A stretch of DNA of 64,000 nucleotides from Microbacterium sp. APC 3901 (GCF_030407765.1 NZ_JASDCU010000003.1:1-64000); one strand, 5' to 3'. Positions 8,761 to 19,381 are shown, counted from the first letter of the stretch. Numbers and translations: made by a program. Notes: generated by a model from the letters alone, not told the origin.

Positions 8761-10304
8761 CTGCCGACGCGGAGCGTCGGCAGACCGAGAGATACGGCAC
8801 GGGTGCCATCGCCGGACGTCGGTGCCGGCACAGCACAGGACTCCGCCTGCCCTCGGTCCCAGGCGTCCCCGCCACGCGTGCGACGGATCCGCAACGGGAG
8901 GCCTGTCGGGTCGTCTGCGAGCAGGTGGAAGGGCGCCGCATGGGTGATCGTCACCGAGACGACATCACCCGGTCGGGGGACAGCGGATCCGGGAGTGACC
9001 TCGAAGTGCACGAGTCGGTTGTCCTCCGCTCGTCCGGTCAGCCTGTGAGTCTCGGCGTCCTTCTTGCCCTCGCCCGTCGAGACGAGGACCTCGACCTCGC
9101 GCCCGACCTGCTTCTGGTTCTCCTCGAGCGAGATGCGCTCCTGAAGTGCCATGAGCCGGTTGTAGCGCTCCTGCACCACTGCCTTGGGAATCTGGTCTTC
9201 CATCGTCGCGGCGGGTGTGCCTTCGCGGATCGAGTACTGGAACGTGAACGCACTCGAGAATCGCGCCTGTTCGACCACCCGCATCGTGTCGTCGAAGTCC
9301 TCCTCCGTCTCACCGGGGAATCCGACGATGATGTCGGTGGTGATCGCGGCGTGCGGAATACGATCACGGACCCGGTCGAGGATCCCGAGGAACTTCTCGC
9401 TCCGGTACGAGCGGCGCATGGCCTTGAGGATGCGGTCGCTGCCCGACTGGAGTGGCATGTGAAGCTGGGGCATCACGTTGGCGGTCTCCGCCATCGCGTC
9501 GATCACGTCGTCCGTGAAGGCCGCGGGATGAGGACTCGTGAAGCGGATCCGCTCGAGACCGTCGATCTCCCCAGCGGCGCGGAGGAGCTTGCCGAACGCC
9601 TGCCGATCGCCGAACTCCACGCCGTAGGAGTTGACGTTCTGCCCGAGCAGGGTGACCTCGATCGCGCCGTCTTCGACGAGGAGACGGATCTCGTTCAGGA
9701 TGTCACCGGGGCGCCGGTCCTTCTCCTTGCCACGAAGACTCGGAACGATGCAGAAGGTGCAGGTGTTGTTGCATCCGACGGAGATGGAGACCCAACCGCT
9801 GTGCGCTGAATCGCGTTTGGTCGGAAGCGTCGAGGGGAAGACCTCGAGCGACTCGAGGATCTCGAGCTCGGCATCGCCGTTGTGCCGCGCTCGCTCGAGA
9901 AGGCCGGGAAGTGAACCCATGTTGTGCGTGCCGAAGACGACGTCGACCCAGGGCGCTTTGTCGAGCACGGCCTGCTTGTCCATCTGCGCGAGGCAGCCGC
10001 CGACAGCGATCTGCATCCCGTCTTTGCGGCGCTTCACCGAGGCGAGCTGGCCGAGTGTTCCGTAGAGCTTGCCCGCAGCGTTGTCGCGCACCGCGCACGT
10101 GTTGATGATCACCACGTCGGCCTCGGCGCCGTCGGTCACGCGGACGTATCCTGCGCTCTCGAGAGACCCGGATAGGCGTTCGGAATCGTGGACGTTCATC
10201 TGGCAGCCGAAAGTGCGGACTTCGTAGGAGCGCTGGCGTCCGTCGAGATCGATTGCTGCTGACGACGACTCGATGATCGTCGGCTCACTGCGAGGGATAG
10301 TCAT
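8757..10304 (-). CDS. miaB: tRNA-2-methylthio-N6-dimethylallyladenosine synthase MiaB
   Basis: Radical-SAM methylthiotransferase that converts i6A37 to ms2i6A37. 515 residues. The N-terminal cluster ligands are C34 (TFGCQMN), C70 (INTCAVR) and C104 (GGCLAQ); the radical-SAM cluster is CNNTCTFC (C178, C182, C185). The TRAM domain follows at about 395-465. It forms a coupled pair with miaA. The ATG is preceded by a G-rich stretch (GGGGGGATC). Confidence 0.96.
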   Translation of the reverse strand: MTIPRSEPTIIESSSAAIDLDGRQRSYEVRTFGCQMNVHDSERLSGSLESAGYVRVTDGAEADVVIINTCAVRDNAAGKLYGTLGQLASVKRRKDGMQIAVGGCLAQMDKQAVLDKAPWVDVVFGTHNMGSLPGLLERARHNGDAELEILESLEVFPSTLPTKRDSAHSGWVSISVGCNNTCTFCIVPSLRGKEKDRRPGDILNEIRLLVEDGAIEVTLLGQNVNSYGVEFGDRQAFGKLLRAAGEIDGLERIRFTSPHPAAFTDDVIDAMAETANVMPQLHMPLQSGSDRILKAMRRSYRSEKFLGILDRVRDRIPHAAITTDIIVGFPGETEEDFDDTMRVVEQARFSSAFTFQYSIREGTPAATMEDQIPKAVVQERYNRLMALQERISLEENQKQVGREVEVLVSTGEGKKDAETHRLTGRAEDNRLVHFEVTPGSAVPRPGDVVSVTITHAAPFHLLADDPTGLPLRIRRTRGGDAWDRGQAESCAVPAPTSGDGTRAVSLGLPTLRVGR

Positions 10305-10375
10305 GATCCCCCCATTCTACGAGCGGTTCTCAGTGGCTGCCGCTGAGGCGAGAGCTTGTCGCTCCCACCTCTGCG

Positions 10376-11206
10376 TCAGTCCGAGTCGACGAATCGAACC
10401 CCGGATGACGACGAGCCAAAAGATGCCTCGGCGAGAGCCGACTTCGCAGCCGCCATCGCGATCGATCCGTTATAGCCACGGCGAGCCAGCTGACCGACCA
10501 GGCGTCGCAGCGCTGTGTCGCCGTCAAGGCGAGACAGCGCTCGTGCTTTGGAGCGAGCGTACTCGAGTGCACGCTCGGCGTCATCGTCAGGAACATCGTC
10601 GAGCGCCGCATCGATCACATCGCGAGGGATGCCCCGCTGCGAGAGCGCCCTCGACAGTGCGACCCGCCCCTGCCCCTTGCGCTCTATCCCTGATGTCACC
10701 AGCTGGCCGGCGAGAAGCGCGTCATCGAGGTAGCCTCGCCGACAGAAGTCATCGATCACGTCGTCGATCGCGCCCGCATCGAGCCGCTGCCCCTTCTGCT
10801 CGTAGCCCCTGAGCACCATGCGTGCCTCTGACAGTGAGAGCGATCGAGTTCGCAGCTTGCGGACGAGGATTTCCTCTGCGTCGGCTCGCAGACGAGAGGG
10901 GTCGATGCTCACGCCCTCGTCAGACTCAGAATCCTGCGACTGCAAGGCGCGCAACCTCGGTGCGGACCGAGCCGATGCACCGCGTGCTGGATGGCGTTCG
11001 CTGGGCCCACGAGAGTCGAGTGATGCGATTGGATACGAGTCGCTCTCCGTCGGCGTCCGCCCCCCGGTATCGGCTGCCGAACGAATTGTCACCGCGCTTT
11101 CGATCTCCGGGGCTTCCCGGTCGGACGACTTCCCACGCGTGTCGTCACGGCCGAAGAGAGGGATGATGGGGGCGAGCTGCTCAGGCTCGCCCCCGCCATC
11201 AGTCAC
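10376..11206 (-). CDS. recX: RecX regulatory protein
   Basis: 276 residues. The C-terminal about 160 residues have the RecX three-helix repeats (LSLSEARMVLRGYEQKG, RGYLDDALLAGQLV, SQRGIPRDVIDAAL). The N-terminal about 110 residues are a low-complexity Asp/Ser/Arg-rich extension common in actinobacterial RecX. RecX modulates RecA filaments. The start is a GTG at 11206, 39 bases after the recA stop, in the same operon. A hairpin overlaps its first codons (11168-11194) and may attenuate read-through from recA. Confidence 0.9.
   Translation of the reverse strand: MTDGGGEPEQLAPIIPLFGRDDTRGKSSDREAPEIESAVTIRSAADTGGRTPTESDSYPIASLDSRGPSERHPARGASARSAPRLRALQSQDSESDEGVSIDPSRLRADAEEILVRKLRTRSLSLSEARMVLRGYEQKGQRLDAGAIDDVIDDFCRRGYLDDALLAGQLVTSGIERKGQGRVALSRALSQRGIPRDVIDAALDDVPDDDAERALEYARSKARALSRLDGDTALRRLVGQLARRGYNGSIAMAAAKSALAEASFGSSSSGVRFVDSD
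11168..11194 (-). promoter_or_regulatory. Hairpin inside the recX start region (possible recA-recX attenuator)
   Basis: GGGGGCGAGC and GCTCGCCCCC pair perfectly (10 bp) around a seven-base loop, 12 bases after the recX GTG. There is no T-tract, so it is either a weak terminator limiting recX relative to recA or a translation-modulating hairpin; both are inference. Confidence 0.4.
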
Positions 11207-11245
11207 GGTTCACTCCAGCTGCTATGCAACCGCGAACCATCATGC

Positions 11246-12289
11246 TCATGCCGGACGGCGCTCAGCGAGCTCGTCAGCAGGAGCCTCGGTGGCTCCGCCG
11301 ATGCCGAGCTTCTGCTTGATCTGCGTCTCGATGGCCAGTGCCACATCAGGGTTCTTGAGCAGGAACGTTCGCGCATTCTCCTTACCCTGGCCCAGCTGGT
11401 CGCCATCGTAGGTGTACCACGAGCCGGACTTCTTCACGATGCTGTGCTCGACACCGAAGTCGATCAGGCTGCCCTCGCGTGAGATGCCGACGCCATAGAG
11501 GATGTCGAATTCTGCCTGCTTGAACGGCGGCGCCATCTTGTTCTTCACGACTTTGACCCTGGTGCGGTTTCCGACTGCGTCGGTGCCGTCCTTCAAAGTC
11601 TCGATGCGGCGGATGTCCATGCGGACCGACGCGTAGAACTTCAGCGCCTTTCCACCTGCGGTGGTCTCCGGCGATCCGAAGAAGACGCCGATCTTCTCGC
11701 GCAGCTGGTTGATGAAGATCATCGTGGTGTTCGTCTGGTTGAGTCCACCCGTGAGCTTTCGCAGCGCCTGTGACATCAGTCGAGCCTGAAGACCCACGTG
11801 GGAGTCACCCATCTCACCCTCGATCTCGGCCCGCGGCACGAGAGCCGCGACGGAGTCGATGACGATCAGATCGATCGCGCCCGAACGGACGAGCATGTCC
11901 GCGATCTCGAGCGCCTGCTCACCCGTGTCGGGCTGCGAGACGAGAAGAGCGTCGATGTCGACACCGAGCTTCGCGGCGTAGTCGGGATCGAGCGCGTGCT
12001 CGGCATCGATGAAGGCGGCGATTCCGCCGGCACGCTGCGCGTTCGCGATCGCGTGCAGCGTGAGGGTCGTCTTACCCGAGGACTCGGGACCGTAGATCTC
12101 GACGATTCGTCCACGCGGGAGTCCTCCGACACCGAGCGCGACGTCGAGAGCGATGGAACCGGTCGGAATGACGGCGACGGGTGCGCGCTCGTCACTGCCC
12201 AGTCTCATGACCGAGCCCTTTCCGAACTGGCGGTCGATCTGGGCGAGGGCTGTCTCGAGGGACTTCTCGCGGTCAGCGGGTGATGGCAT
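11246..12289 (-). CDS. recA: Recombinase RecA
   Basis: 347 residues, intein-free. Walker A is GPESSGKT (67-74), with [32 protein letters not shown] and the L2-adjacent [18 protein letters not shown], all diagnostic. It catalyses strand exchange and activates LexA self-cleavage. The ATG is preceded by TAGGAG. A LexA-type SOS box at 12486-12501 and a -10 hexamer at 12477-12472 lie upstream, implying DNA-damage induction and a leader of about 175 nt. The DUF3046 gene starts upstream of that promoter, so recA may be transcribed both on its own and with clgR. Confidence 0.98.
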   Translation of the reverse strand: MPSPADREKSLETALAQIDRQFGKGSVMRLGSDERAPVAVIPTGSIALDVALGVGGLPRGRIVEIYGPESSGKTTLTLHAIANAQRAGGIAAFIDAEHALDPDYAAKLGVDIDALLVSQPDTGEQALEIADMLVRSGAIDLIVIDSVAALVPRAEIEGEMGDSHVGLQARLMSQALRKLTGGLNQTNTTMIFINQLREKIGVFFGSPETTAGGKALKFYASVRMDIRRIETLKDGTDAVGNRTRVKVVKNKMAPPFKQAEFDILYGVGISREGSLIDFGVEHSIVKKSGSWYTYDGDQLGQGKENARTFLLKNPDVALAIETQIKQKLGIGGATEAPADELAERRPA

Positions 12290-12471
12290 GACGTGCTCCT
12301 AATGCTCGCGTGGTGCCGCCTGTAGGCTGTCGCGGTCCTCCCGGCTGGGCGGAACTCTCCGACAAGGCGTATGGCTCTTCGGCTTGTTGTTCACCGTACG
12401 AGGCACCTCCGACATTGCGTCGTCAGCTCCGCGAATCAGGGAGAACACCGTCTCCGAACCACTTGTGCAGA

Positions 12472-12501
12472 AGACTACGCCCGTTTCGAACACATATTCG
12501 A
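12472..12501 (-). promoter_or_regulatory. recA promoter with LexA (SOS) box
   Basis: On the minus strand TCGAATATGTGTTCGA (12501-12486) matches the actinobacterial LexA consensus TCGAAC-N4-GTTCGA in all but one base. It is followed nine bases later by TAGTCT (12477-12472), a good -10. The box therefore overlaps the expected -35/spacer, a classic repressing position. Confidence 0.85.
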
Positions 12502-12556
12502 CGACACGCCGTCATTCTGTGCCACCAGTCGAACGCGCGTCGAACGAAAGACGGGG

Positions 12557-12781
12557 TCAGCGTCTGCGCGGCTCGAGGCGCCCAGCGCCATGTCGTCGTT
12601 CCTCGGGTACATCGGTCTCGGCGCACAGCGCCAACCAGATGTCACGCGGCGGCACGCCAGCATCCAGCGCCTGGTCCGCCGTACGGCCGGCGAGCTGGGT
12701 CAGAATGAGGTCGCTGATGAGAGACGACCCACGACCACCGAATTCCGCGTCGACTGCGCGGAGGAACTCACTGCGACGCAT
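12557..12781 (-). CDS. DUF3046 protein
   Basis: 74 residues. MRRSEFLRAVDAEFG and ALDAGVPPRDIWLALC match DUF3046, a small actinobacterial family almost always located between a ClgR-type regulator and recA. Function is unknown. It begins 24 bases after the clgR stop in the same direction. The short Arg-rich tail GRLEPRRR is less conserved. The genomic position supports the call more than any motif does. Confidence 0.85.
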   Translation of the reverse strand: MRRSEFLRAVDAEFGGRGSSLISDLILTQLAGRTADQALDAGVPPRDIWLALCAETDVPEERRHGAGRLEPRRR

Positions 12782-12805
12782 CAGAGGATCGAGAGAATCC
12801 GAAGC

Positions 12806-13114
12806 TCAGTGGAGCGAGAGCTCTGGCTCGACGGAAGCCACGAGGTCATCCGGAACGACATCGGGGAAGACCTGAATGCCCTCGAGGACGGAGATGCGAT
12901 CGCCCACCTCTCGCATGATGATCGAGATGGGAACATCCAGAGCATCAGCCACCGAGGCGAGAATCTCGCTCGATGCCTCCTTCTGGCCCCGCTCGACCTC
13001 GCTGAGATAGCCGAGTGCCACAGATGCCTTGCTTGCAACCTGCCGGAGCGTACGCCCCTTCTGCAGGCGGAAGTCCCTCAGCACATCGCCGATTTCCTGT
13101 CGTACAAGAATCAT
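12806..13114 (-). CDS. clgR: ClgR-like XRE-family transcriptional regulator
   Basis: 102 residues. An HTH of the Cro/CI type spans about residues 9-65 (LRDFRLQKGRTLRQVASKASVALGYLSEVERG). The position upstream of recA and downstream of cinA/pgsA/ftsK is the standard ClgR locus. In Streptomyces and Corynebacterium, ClgR activates clp protease genes and is itself degraded by Clp. The start is preceded by an AGGAGGTTCCG-type Shine-Dalgarno sequence. Confidence 0.88.
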   Translation of the reverse strand: MILVRQEIGDVLRDFRLQKGRTLRQVASKASVALGYLSEVERGQKEASSEILASVADALDVPISIIMREVGDRISVLEGIQVFPDVVPDDLVASVEPELSLH

Positions 13115-13207
13115 CGGAACCTCCTCCCAGATCGCCTTCTCGAGGTCTCCCTCGAGGAGACCGCCAGTCTAGTCCTACCGACCTTCACAAAATCTACCTT
13201 CGCACGC

Positions 13208-13228
13208 TGTGCTTTCGGTGTGAGCACA
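13208..13228. repeat. Inverted repeat TGTGCT-N9-AGCACA upstream of clgR
   Basis: Perfect 6-bp arms in the cinA-clgR intergenic region, about 95-115 bases upstream of the clgR start codon. It does not resemble the published ClgR motif closely. It could be an operator for clgR or chance. Confidence 0.3.
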
Positions 13229-13255
13229 TAGGACATAACGGAACGCACGCATCGG

Positions 13256-13738
13256 CTATTCCCGGAGGACCCGCGCGAGCAACGCAACGGCCGCATCGAC
13301 CGTCTGAGCGCGGACCCGTGCGCGATCGCCGTCGAATCTGAAGGCCTCACTGACCGAGTGATCCGGAGTCACGACGGCGATGTGCACCGTGCCGACGGGC
13401 TGACCGTCGGCAGAATCCGGTCCCGCGATCCCCGTGGTCGAGACGCCGACGTCAGCAGCTATTCCGGAGACCTGCAGTACGCGACGCGCTCCGGCCGCCA
13501 TCTGCAGCGCCACCTCGGGGTGCACCGGTCCGTGCGCATCGAGCAGCCCATCATCGACCCCCAGCAGCGTGTGCTTCACCGGAGTGGCGTAGGCGACGAT
13601 CGCTCCCCGCAGCGACGCCGATGCGCCCGGCACCGAGACGAACTCAGCGGCGAGAGCACCGCCCGTCAGCGACTCGGCGATGCCGAGAGTCCAGCCACGC
13701 TCGATCAGCGCGGTGAGCACCTCCGACGCGGAAGTCAC
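13256..13738 (-). CDS. CinA C-terminal-domain amidohydrolase (PncC-type)
   Basis: 160 residues covering only the CinA C-terminal domain. IAESLTGGALAAEFVSVPGAS, YATPVKHTLLGV and STTGIAGPDSADGQPVGTV are signature blocks. Family members deamidate nicotinamide mononucleotide in pyridine-nucleotide salvage. The GTG at 13738 overlaps the pgsA stop as GTGA. The frame continues open upstream, antisense-free but inside pgsA, and is not used. Confidence 0.93.
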   Translation of the reverse strand: MTSASEVLTALIERGWTLGIAESLTGGALAAEFVSVPGASASLRGAIVAYATPVKHTLLGVDDGLLDAHGPVHPEVALQMAAGARRVLQVSGIAADVGVSTTGIAGPDSADGQPVGTVHIAVVTPDHSVSEAFRFDGDRARVRAQTVDAAVALLARVLRE

Positions 13739-14310
13739 GACCGCTGCCGCGACCCTCGCACCTGCGCCACGATGTAGTCGATCCCGCTCGCCACCGTGAG
13801 GATCAGCGCCAGGATCATCAGGATCGCGGTCCCGACCACCCACAGCTGGGGTCCTATCACCACGTGCAGCGGGAGCAGCGCCCAGGAAAGGGCCACGGCC
13901 TGAACCGCAGTCTTGACCTTGCCCATCCATGCCGCCGCAACGACGTGCTCCTTCACGACCATGAGGCGGTGGATCGTGATGCCCCACTCGCGGATGAGGA
14001 TCACGATCACGACCCACCAGTTGAGCTCCCCGAGCACGGCCAGGCCGATGAAGCCCGCTCCCGTGAGCAGCTTGTCGGCGATCGGGTCCCATAGCTTGCC
14101 GAAGTCCGTGACGATGTCGTGGCGACGCGCGAGGTAGCCGTCGACCCAGTCCGTGGAGATGCCCACGACAAAGAGGATCGCCGCGACCCATCGGATCACG
14201 ATGTCATCGAGCCCGTAGGTTCCGCCCATCAGGAGCAGGACGAAGAAGATCACCGCGAGCGGGATGCGCGCGATGGTGATCGCGTTGGGAAGCTGCCGTG
14301 GAATAGCCAT
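13735..14310 (-). CDS. pgsA: CDP-diacylglycerol-glycerol-3-phosphate 3-phosphatidyltransferase
   Basis: 191-residue integral membrane enzyme making phosphatidylglycerol phosphate. The CDP-alcohol phosphatidyltransferase motif is complete: DGYLARRHDIVTDFGKLWDPIAD, with all three conserved Asp of the DG-x2-AR-x8-G-x3-D-x3-D pattern. Several hydrophobic segments follow. The start codon overlaps the ftsK stop by one base (TGATG at 14312-14308). Other CDP-alcohol transferases share the motif, but the locus after ftsK favours PgsA. Confidence 0.93.
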   Translation of the reverse strand: MAIPRQLPNAITIARIPLAVIFFVLLLMGGTYGLDDIVIRWVAAILFVVGISTDWVDGYLARRHDIVTDFGKLWDPIADKLLTGAGFIGLAVLGELNWWVVIVILIREWGITIHRLMVVKEHVVAAAWMGKVKTAVQAVALSWALLPLHVVIGPQLWVVGTAILMILALILTVASGIDYIVAQVRGSRQRS

Positions 14311-17054
14311 CAGTCTCGTCCTGTCAGTCCCCAGGCGTCTTCGTCGCCGTCGTCATCAGCCTCGACCACCGGCAGCCCCTGGAATTGGGCTTCCACCGGA
14401 TCATGCGGTGCCCCGGCCGCAGTCGCGGGCGCAGCCATGGTGGGGGCAGCCGGCTTCGGCGGCGCGTCGTCGCCGCGCAGCTTCGCCATGACCTGGGGCA
14501 GCTGCTCGGCGGTCGCCAGGACGTCACGCGCCTTGGATCCTTCGGACGGGCCGACGATCTCTCGTGACTCGAGGAGGTCCATCAGGCGCCCCGCCTTGGC
14601 GAAGCCGACGCGCAGCTTGCGCTGCAGCATCGATGTGGAGCCGAACTGCGACGACACGATGAGTTCGGCCGCCGCGAGGAGGAGCTCGAGATCATCTCCG
14701 ATGTCCTCATCGACCTCCTTCTTCTTCGTCGGCTCCAGAGCTTCCTGCACATCGGCGCGATAGTCGGGACGAGCCTGACGGGTGACGTGCTTGACGACCG
14801 CGTCGATCTCCTTCTCATCGACCCAGGCGCCCTGCAGGCGGAAGGGCTTGGATGACCCCATCGGCGAGAACAGCGCGTCGCCCTGGCCGATCAGCTTGTC
14901 GGCGCCGGGGCTGTCGAGGATCACGCGGCTGTCGGTGACGCTCGTCACGGCGAACGCGAGGCGCGACGGGACGTTGGCCTTGATCAGACCGGTCACGACG
15001 TCGACGCTGGGGCGCTGGGTGGCGAGCACCAGGTGGATCCCGGAAGCTCGTGCGAGCTGAGTGATGCGGACGATCGAGTCCTCGACATCACGCGGGGCGA
15101 CCATCATCAGGTCGGCGAGCTCATCGACGACCACGAGAAGGTACGGGTACGGCTTGAGAACGCGTTCGCTGCCGACCGGGAGCTCTACCTCGCCGGCGCG
15201 GACAGCCCGGTTGAAGTCGTCGATGTGGCGGAATCCGAACGACGCGAGGTCGTCGTACCGCATGTCCATCTCCTTCACGACCCACTGCAGAGCCTCGGCG
15301 GCCTTCTTGGGATTCGTGATGATGGGCGTGATCAGGTGCGGAACTCCCGCGTAACTGGTCAGCTCGACGCGCTTCGGATCGATCAGGACCATCCTCACGT
15401 CCGTCGGCCGTGCGCGCATGAGCAGGCTCGTGATCATCGAGTTGACGAAGCTGGACTTACCCGACCCGGTGGAACCCGCCACCAGGAGGTGGGGCATCTT
15501 CGCGAGGTTGGCGATGACGATGTTCCCGCCGACATCCTTGCCGACGCCGATCGTCATCGGATGAGTGCTCTTGTGCGCGGCCGGCGACCTGAGCACATCG
15601 CCGAGAGCGACCATCTCCTTGTCGGCGTTGGGGATCTCGATGCCGATCGCGCTCTTGCCCGGGATCGGCGACAGGATCCGCACATCGTTGGATGCGACCG
15701 CGTAGGCGAAGTTGTTGCTCAGCTGGAGGATCTTCTCGACCTTGACACCGTGGCCGACCTCCACCTCGTACTGGGTGACCGTCGGGCCACGAGAGAATCC
15801 GGTGACCTTCGCATCGACCTTGAACTGCGTCAGCACGCTCGTGATCTGCTCGATCACCTTGTCGGTCGCCTCGGACCGCATAACCGGCGGCGGCCCTTCG
15901 ACCAGAAGCCCCGGCGACGGAAGCACGTACGGAGTCACGGGCGCCTGCGGCCCCCGCTCCCCCGGGCCGGAGGTTCCGAATCCGTCGAGTCCCGGCAGCT
16001 CGGGCATCTCGCCCGTGTCGGACTCGTCATCGAGAAGCGCGGTGTTCTGCTGCCCGGCCAAGGACTCGGTGACCGAGCGCACGTCTGACAGCACCTCTGT
16101 CGCTGCGTCCGAGGGGTTCTCCACGACCACGGCCTGGTCGTACGCAGGAGTCGGCTCCGAGGTGGTGAGCAGCGCAGTGATGTCGTCGGAGCCGAGGGTT
16201 CCCTCGTCGGGGTCCTCTTCACGGCCGGTCTTGTTGCGTCGCCACCACGGCAGGACATCAGGGTCGTCGACCTTGTCCGCCTCATCGATCGCCGCGGCAT
16301 CCTTCGCGGGCTTCTCCGGGCGTTCGGCGTCGAACATCCATGCGTAGAGATCCCCGAGACGCTGGCCGATGCGGTTCGGCGGGGTCTTGGTGAGAATCAG
16401 GACGCTGAGAGCGGCGAGGATCGACAGCACGATGTACGCGCCGATCGGGGTGAGATACGACAGCGGCTCCCCGAGCATCCAGCCGAAGAGTCCACCCGCC
16501 TCGCTGAGCGCCGGCATACCGTCTCTCGGCTGCGGTCGCACGAGCAGACCCGCGGAATCGACTCGTCCGGCCGCCGTATGGCAGAAGCCCGCGAGGGTGA
16601 GGATGAACAGCCCGAACCCGATGCCGATCCGCCCGTTGTCATGCACGGACGACGGATGACGGAACAGCCAGCCGGCGAGCAGCAGGAGCAACACCGGCAT
16701 GACGAAAGCCACTCGCCCGACCAGAAGCCCCACCGAGTACGCACTGATGTTGGCCGCGACCTCGTTGCCGATGAAGAACCATTCGTTCACCGCACCGGCG
16801 ATCGCCAGCAGCACGAGCAGGAACGGGAAACCATCGCGCCGATCGTCCTTCTCGAGGGTCTCGGGCCCGAATGCCCGGAAGAGTCCGCCGACACCGTGGG
16901 CGAGCCCGGTCCAGGCCCGCACCGCCACCGGGGGCTTGTCTACCTCATCGATGTACTTCTTGGGCGCTGCCTGAGCCTTCGGAGCAGCCTGCCTCTTCGG
17001 GCGGGGCGTGGCGCTCTCGGACGCGCGCGCTGACTTCGTGGTACTCCTGGCCAT
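14310..17054 (-). CDS. ftsK: DNA translocase FtsK/SpoIIIE
   Basis: 914 residues. About four N-terminal transmembrane segments (residues 70-260) anchor the protein at the septum. An acidic linker (about 260-400) is followed by the RecA-like motor with Walker [10 protein letters not shown] near residue 525 and Walker [14 protein letters not shown], then the C-terminal winged gamma domain ([27 protein letters not shown]), which reads polar chromosome motifs. It pumps DNA during chromosome segregation and division. The N-terminus is Lys/Arg/Ala rich, as in other actinobacterial FtsK proteins. Confidence 0.96.
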   Translation of the reverse strand: MARSTTKSARASESATPRPKRQAAPKAQAAPKKYIDEVDKPPVAVRAWTGLAHGVGGLFRAFGPETLEKDDRRDGFPFLLVLLAIAGAVNEWFFIGNEVAANISAYSVGLLVGRVAFVMPVLLLLLAGWLFRHPSSVHDNGRIGIGFGLFILTLAGFCHTAAGRVDSAGLLVRPQPRDGMPALSEAGGLFGWMLGEPLSYLTPIGAYIVLSILAALSVLILTKTPPNRIGQRLGDLYAWMFDAERPEKPAKDAAAIDEADKVDDPDVLPWWRRNKTGREEDPDEGTLGSDDITALLTTSEPTPAYDQAVVVENPSDAATEVLSDVRSVTESLAGQQNTALLDDESDTGEMPELPGLDGFGTSGPGERGPQAPVTPYVLPSPGLLVEGPPPVMRSEATDKVIEQITSVLTQFKVDAKVTGFSRGPTVTQYEVEVGHGVKVEKILQLSNNFAYAVASNDVRILSPIPGKSAIGIEIPNADKEMVALGDVLRSPAAHKSTHPMTIGVGKDVGGNIVIANLAKMPHLLVAGSTGSGKSSFVNSMITSLLMRARPTDVRMVLIDPKRVELTSYAGVPHLITPIITNPKKAAEALQWVVKEMDMRYDDLASFGFRHIDDFNRAVRAGEVELPVGSERVLKPYPYLLVVVDELADLMMVAPRDVEDSIVRITQLARASGIHLVLATQRPSVDVVTGLIKANVPSRLAFAVTSVTDSRVILDSPGADKLIGQGDALFSPMGSSKPFRLQGAWVDEKEIDAVVKHVTRQARPDYRADVQEALEPTKKKEVDEDIGDDLELLLAAAELIVSSQFGSTSMLQRKLRVGFAKAGRLMDLLESREIVGPSEGSKARDVLATAEQLPQVMAKLRGDDAPPKPAAPTMAAPATAAGAPHDPVEAQFQGLPVVEADDDGDEDAWGLTGRD

Positions 17055-17136
17055 GCTCTCACGTTACGTCCAGGGGCCGACATAGGCCCGTAATGACGCG
17101 GCATTCCGCTGTCTTCAACCGCGGCTCAGCGAGGGA

Positions 17137-17631
17137 TCAGGACGCGCGATGCACCATGGTGTCGCGCACGGTTCCTTCGTCGGTCACCACGAAGCCCTCT
17201 GATCGGTACAGCGTGCGAGCGAAGTTGTCGCGTTCGACGCTGAGGCTGAGCCGCGGGTGTCCCTGCTCGCGAGCGTGGGCGACGAGACGTCGGAGCAGAG
17301 TCCGTCCGACACCGTGCGCACGCCAGATCGGCTGCACGCCGATGATGAGCTCCGGAACCGCGGTTCCGACGAATCCGAAGCCCGCATCGTCCGGCGCGAG
17401 CATGCGGTACCACGCTGCCCCGATCGGGTGGCCGTCCGCACCGACGGCGAGAAAGCCCGCATCCGCCGGTCGCATCCATCCGGAGACGTAGCGCCGATGC
17501 TCGACGGCGGTGAGGATCTCGTGACGTGGTCGTGCTCCGCCCGAGCGCCAGTTCGCGGCCTCGACGACCATGTCGCCGAGGAAGCTCCCGTCCGCCTGTG
17601 TGGCGGGTCGGATCGAGAAGTCGTCCGGCAT
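17137..17631 (-). CDS. GNAT-family N-acetyltransferase
   Basis: 164 residues with an N-terminal RPATQADGSFL beta-alpha start and the acetyl-CoA pyrophosphate loop RAHGVGRTLL at about 109-118, followed by LSLSVERDNFARTLYRSEGF. The acceptor cannot be inferred. TACGCT at 17643-17638 ends six bases before the ATG, indicating a leaderless mRNA and its own promoter. It lies between ftsK and the RNase J gene on the same strand. Confidence 0.82.
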   Translation of the reverse strand: MPDDFSIRPATQADGSFLGDMVVEAANWRSGGARPRHEILTAVEHRRYVSGWMRPADAGFLAVGADGHPIGAAWYRMLAPDDAGFGFVGTAVPELIIGVQPIWRAHGVGRTLLRRLVAHAREQGHPRLSLSVERDNFARTLYRSEGFVVTDEGTVRDTMVHRAS

Positions 17632-17704
17632 GAGGAGAGCGTACGCCGCTCGCGTTACAGCCGAGTGTCGGTCGACTGTGAACCCACGAGCGGCGCGGCG
17701 CCGA

Positions 17705-19381
17705 TCACGCTTCGATGACGAGAGGAACGATCATCGGACGACGACGGAGCTTCTGGTTGACCCAACGCCCGATCGTGCGGCGGATCACCTGCGAGAGTGC
17801 ATGCGTGTCTCGCACGCCGTTGCCGGATGCCTCCTTGAGCGCGGCGATGATCTTCGGTGTGACGTCGTCGAAGACGGAGTCGTCTTCAGCGATACCGCGA
17901 GCGTGGATCTCGGGTCCCGAGATGATGCGACCCGTCGCGGCGTCCACCACGACGATCACGGAGACGAAACCCTCTTCAGCCAGGATTCGACGGTCCTTGA
18001 GATCCGCGTCGGTGATGGCGCCGACAGTCGAGCCGTCGACGTAGACGAATCCGAGGTCGAGCTGACCGACCACGCGTGCGTCGCCGTTCTTCAGGTCGAT
18101 GACGGTGCCGTTCGACGCGATGATGGTGCGCTCGGCGTCGATTCCCGTGTCCTGAGCCAGCTTCGCGTTGGCGATCAGATGACGGTACTCGCCGTGCACG
18201 GGAAGCACGTTCTTGGGCTTGAGGATGTTGTAGCAGTAAATCAGCTCGCCCGCAGCGGCGTGCCCCGAGACGTGCACCTTGGCGTTCGCCTTGTGCACCA
18301 CGTTCGCGCCGAGCTTGGTGAGTCCGTCGATCACACGGTAGACGGCGTTCTCGTTTCCGGGGATCAGGCTGGAGGCCAGGATCACGGTGTCGCCCTCGCC
18401 GGGCTCGATCGCATGGTCGAGGTTCGCCATCCGGCTCAGGACGGCCATGGGCTCACCCTGTGAACCGGTCGACATGTAGACGATCTTGTCGTCGGGAAGG
18501 TCTCGCGCCTTCTTGTAGTCGATCAGCAGTCCGCTCGGCACTTTCAGGTAGCCCAGGTCTTCGGCGATCGTCATGTTGCGCAGCATGCTGCGCCCGAGCA
18601 GGGCCACCCGGCGCCCGTGCGCCGCTGCGGCGTCGAGGACCTGCTGCACGCGGTGCACATGGCTGGAGAAGCTCGCGACGATGACCCGCCTCGGAGCCTT
18701 CCCGATGACCTGATCGAGCACGGGCCCGATCGAGCGCTCGGTGGGCGTGAACCCCGGCACGTCGGCGTTCGTCGAGTCCACGAGGAAGAGGTCGACGCCC
18801 TCCTCGCCCAGGCGAGCGAAGGCGCGAAGGTCCGTGATGCGTCCGTCGAGCGGCAACTGATCCATCTTGAAGTCGCCGGTCGCGAGCACGAGGCCGGCGG
18901 GTGTGCGGATCGCGACCGCGAGGGCGTCGGGGATCGAGTGGTTCACCGCGACGAACTCGAGGTCGAAGGGGCCGACCTTCTCGCGCTGTCCTTCCTTCAC
19001 GGTGAGCGTGTAGGCCTTGATGCGGTGTTCCTTGAGCTTCGCCTCGACGAGCGCGAGGGTGAGGCCGGAACCGATCACGGGGATGTCGCTCTTCAGACGC
19101 AGCAGATACGGGACCGCACCGATGTGGTCTTCGTGCCCGTGGGTGAGGACGACGCCGACGATGTCGTCGAGGCGGCCCTTGATCGGCTCGAAGTCGGGCA
19201 GGATCAGGTCGACTCCCGGCTGGTGCTCCTCAGGGAAGAGCACGCCGCAGTCGACGATCAGGATCTTCCCGTCGTATTCGAAGATGGTCATGTTGCGACC
19301 GATCTCGCCGAGGCCGCCGAGCGGGGTGACCCGGAGCGTTCCTTCTTCGAGTGCTGCGGGGTCTGCGAGCGGGATGGACAT
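17705..19381 (-). CDS. rnj: Ribonuclease J
   Basis: 558-residue metallo-beta-lactamase/beta-CASP ribonuclease with 5'-3' exonuclease and endonuclease activity, central to mRNA decay in bacteria that lack a dominant RNase E pathway. The metal-binding motif THGHEDH lies near residue 80, DFKMDQ follows the beta-CASP insertion, and HVSGHA lies in the C-terminal half. A GAGGAGACAGC Shine-Dalgarno sequence precedes the ATG. dapA lies 68 bases upstream on the same strand, the arrangement usual in actinobacteria. Confidence 0.95.
   Translation of the reverse strand: MSIPLADPAALEEGTLRVTPLGGLGEIGRNMTIFEYDGKILIVDCGVLFPEEHQPGVDLILPDFEPIKGRLDDIVGVVLTHGHEDHIGAVPYLLRLKSDIPVIGSGLTLALVEAKLKEHRIKAYTLTVKEGQREKVGPFDLEFVAVNHSIPDALAVAIRTPAGLVLATGDFKMDQLPLDGRITDLRAFARLGEEGVDLFLVDSTNADVPGFTPTERSIGPVLDQVIGKAPRRVIVASFSSHVHRVQQVLDAAAAHGRRVALLGRSMLRNMTIAEDLGYLKVPSGLLIDYKKARDLPDDKIVYMSTGSQGEPMAVLSRMANLDHAIEPGEGDTVILASSLIPGNENAVYRVIDGLTKLGANVVHKANAKVHVSGHAAAGELIYCYNILKPKNVLPVHGEYRHLIANAKLAQDTGIDAERTIIASNGTVIDLKNGDARVVGQLDLGFVYVDGSTVGAITDADLKDRRILAEEGFVSVIVVVDAATGRIISGPEIHARGIAEDDSVFDDVTPKIIAALKEASGNGVRDTHALSQVIRRTIGRWVNQKLRRRPMIVPLVIEA

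Noticed and set aside
12527-12543. Second possible SOS box TCGAAC-N5-TCGAAC upstream of recA
   Set aside because: The two halves are direct, not inverted, repeats; only the 12486-12501 site is palindromic.
15033-16088. 351-codon plus-strand frame inside ftsK
   Set aside because: Antisense shadow; ftsK is unmistakable and the frame's product has no recognisable motif.
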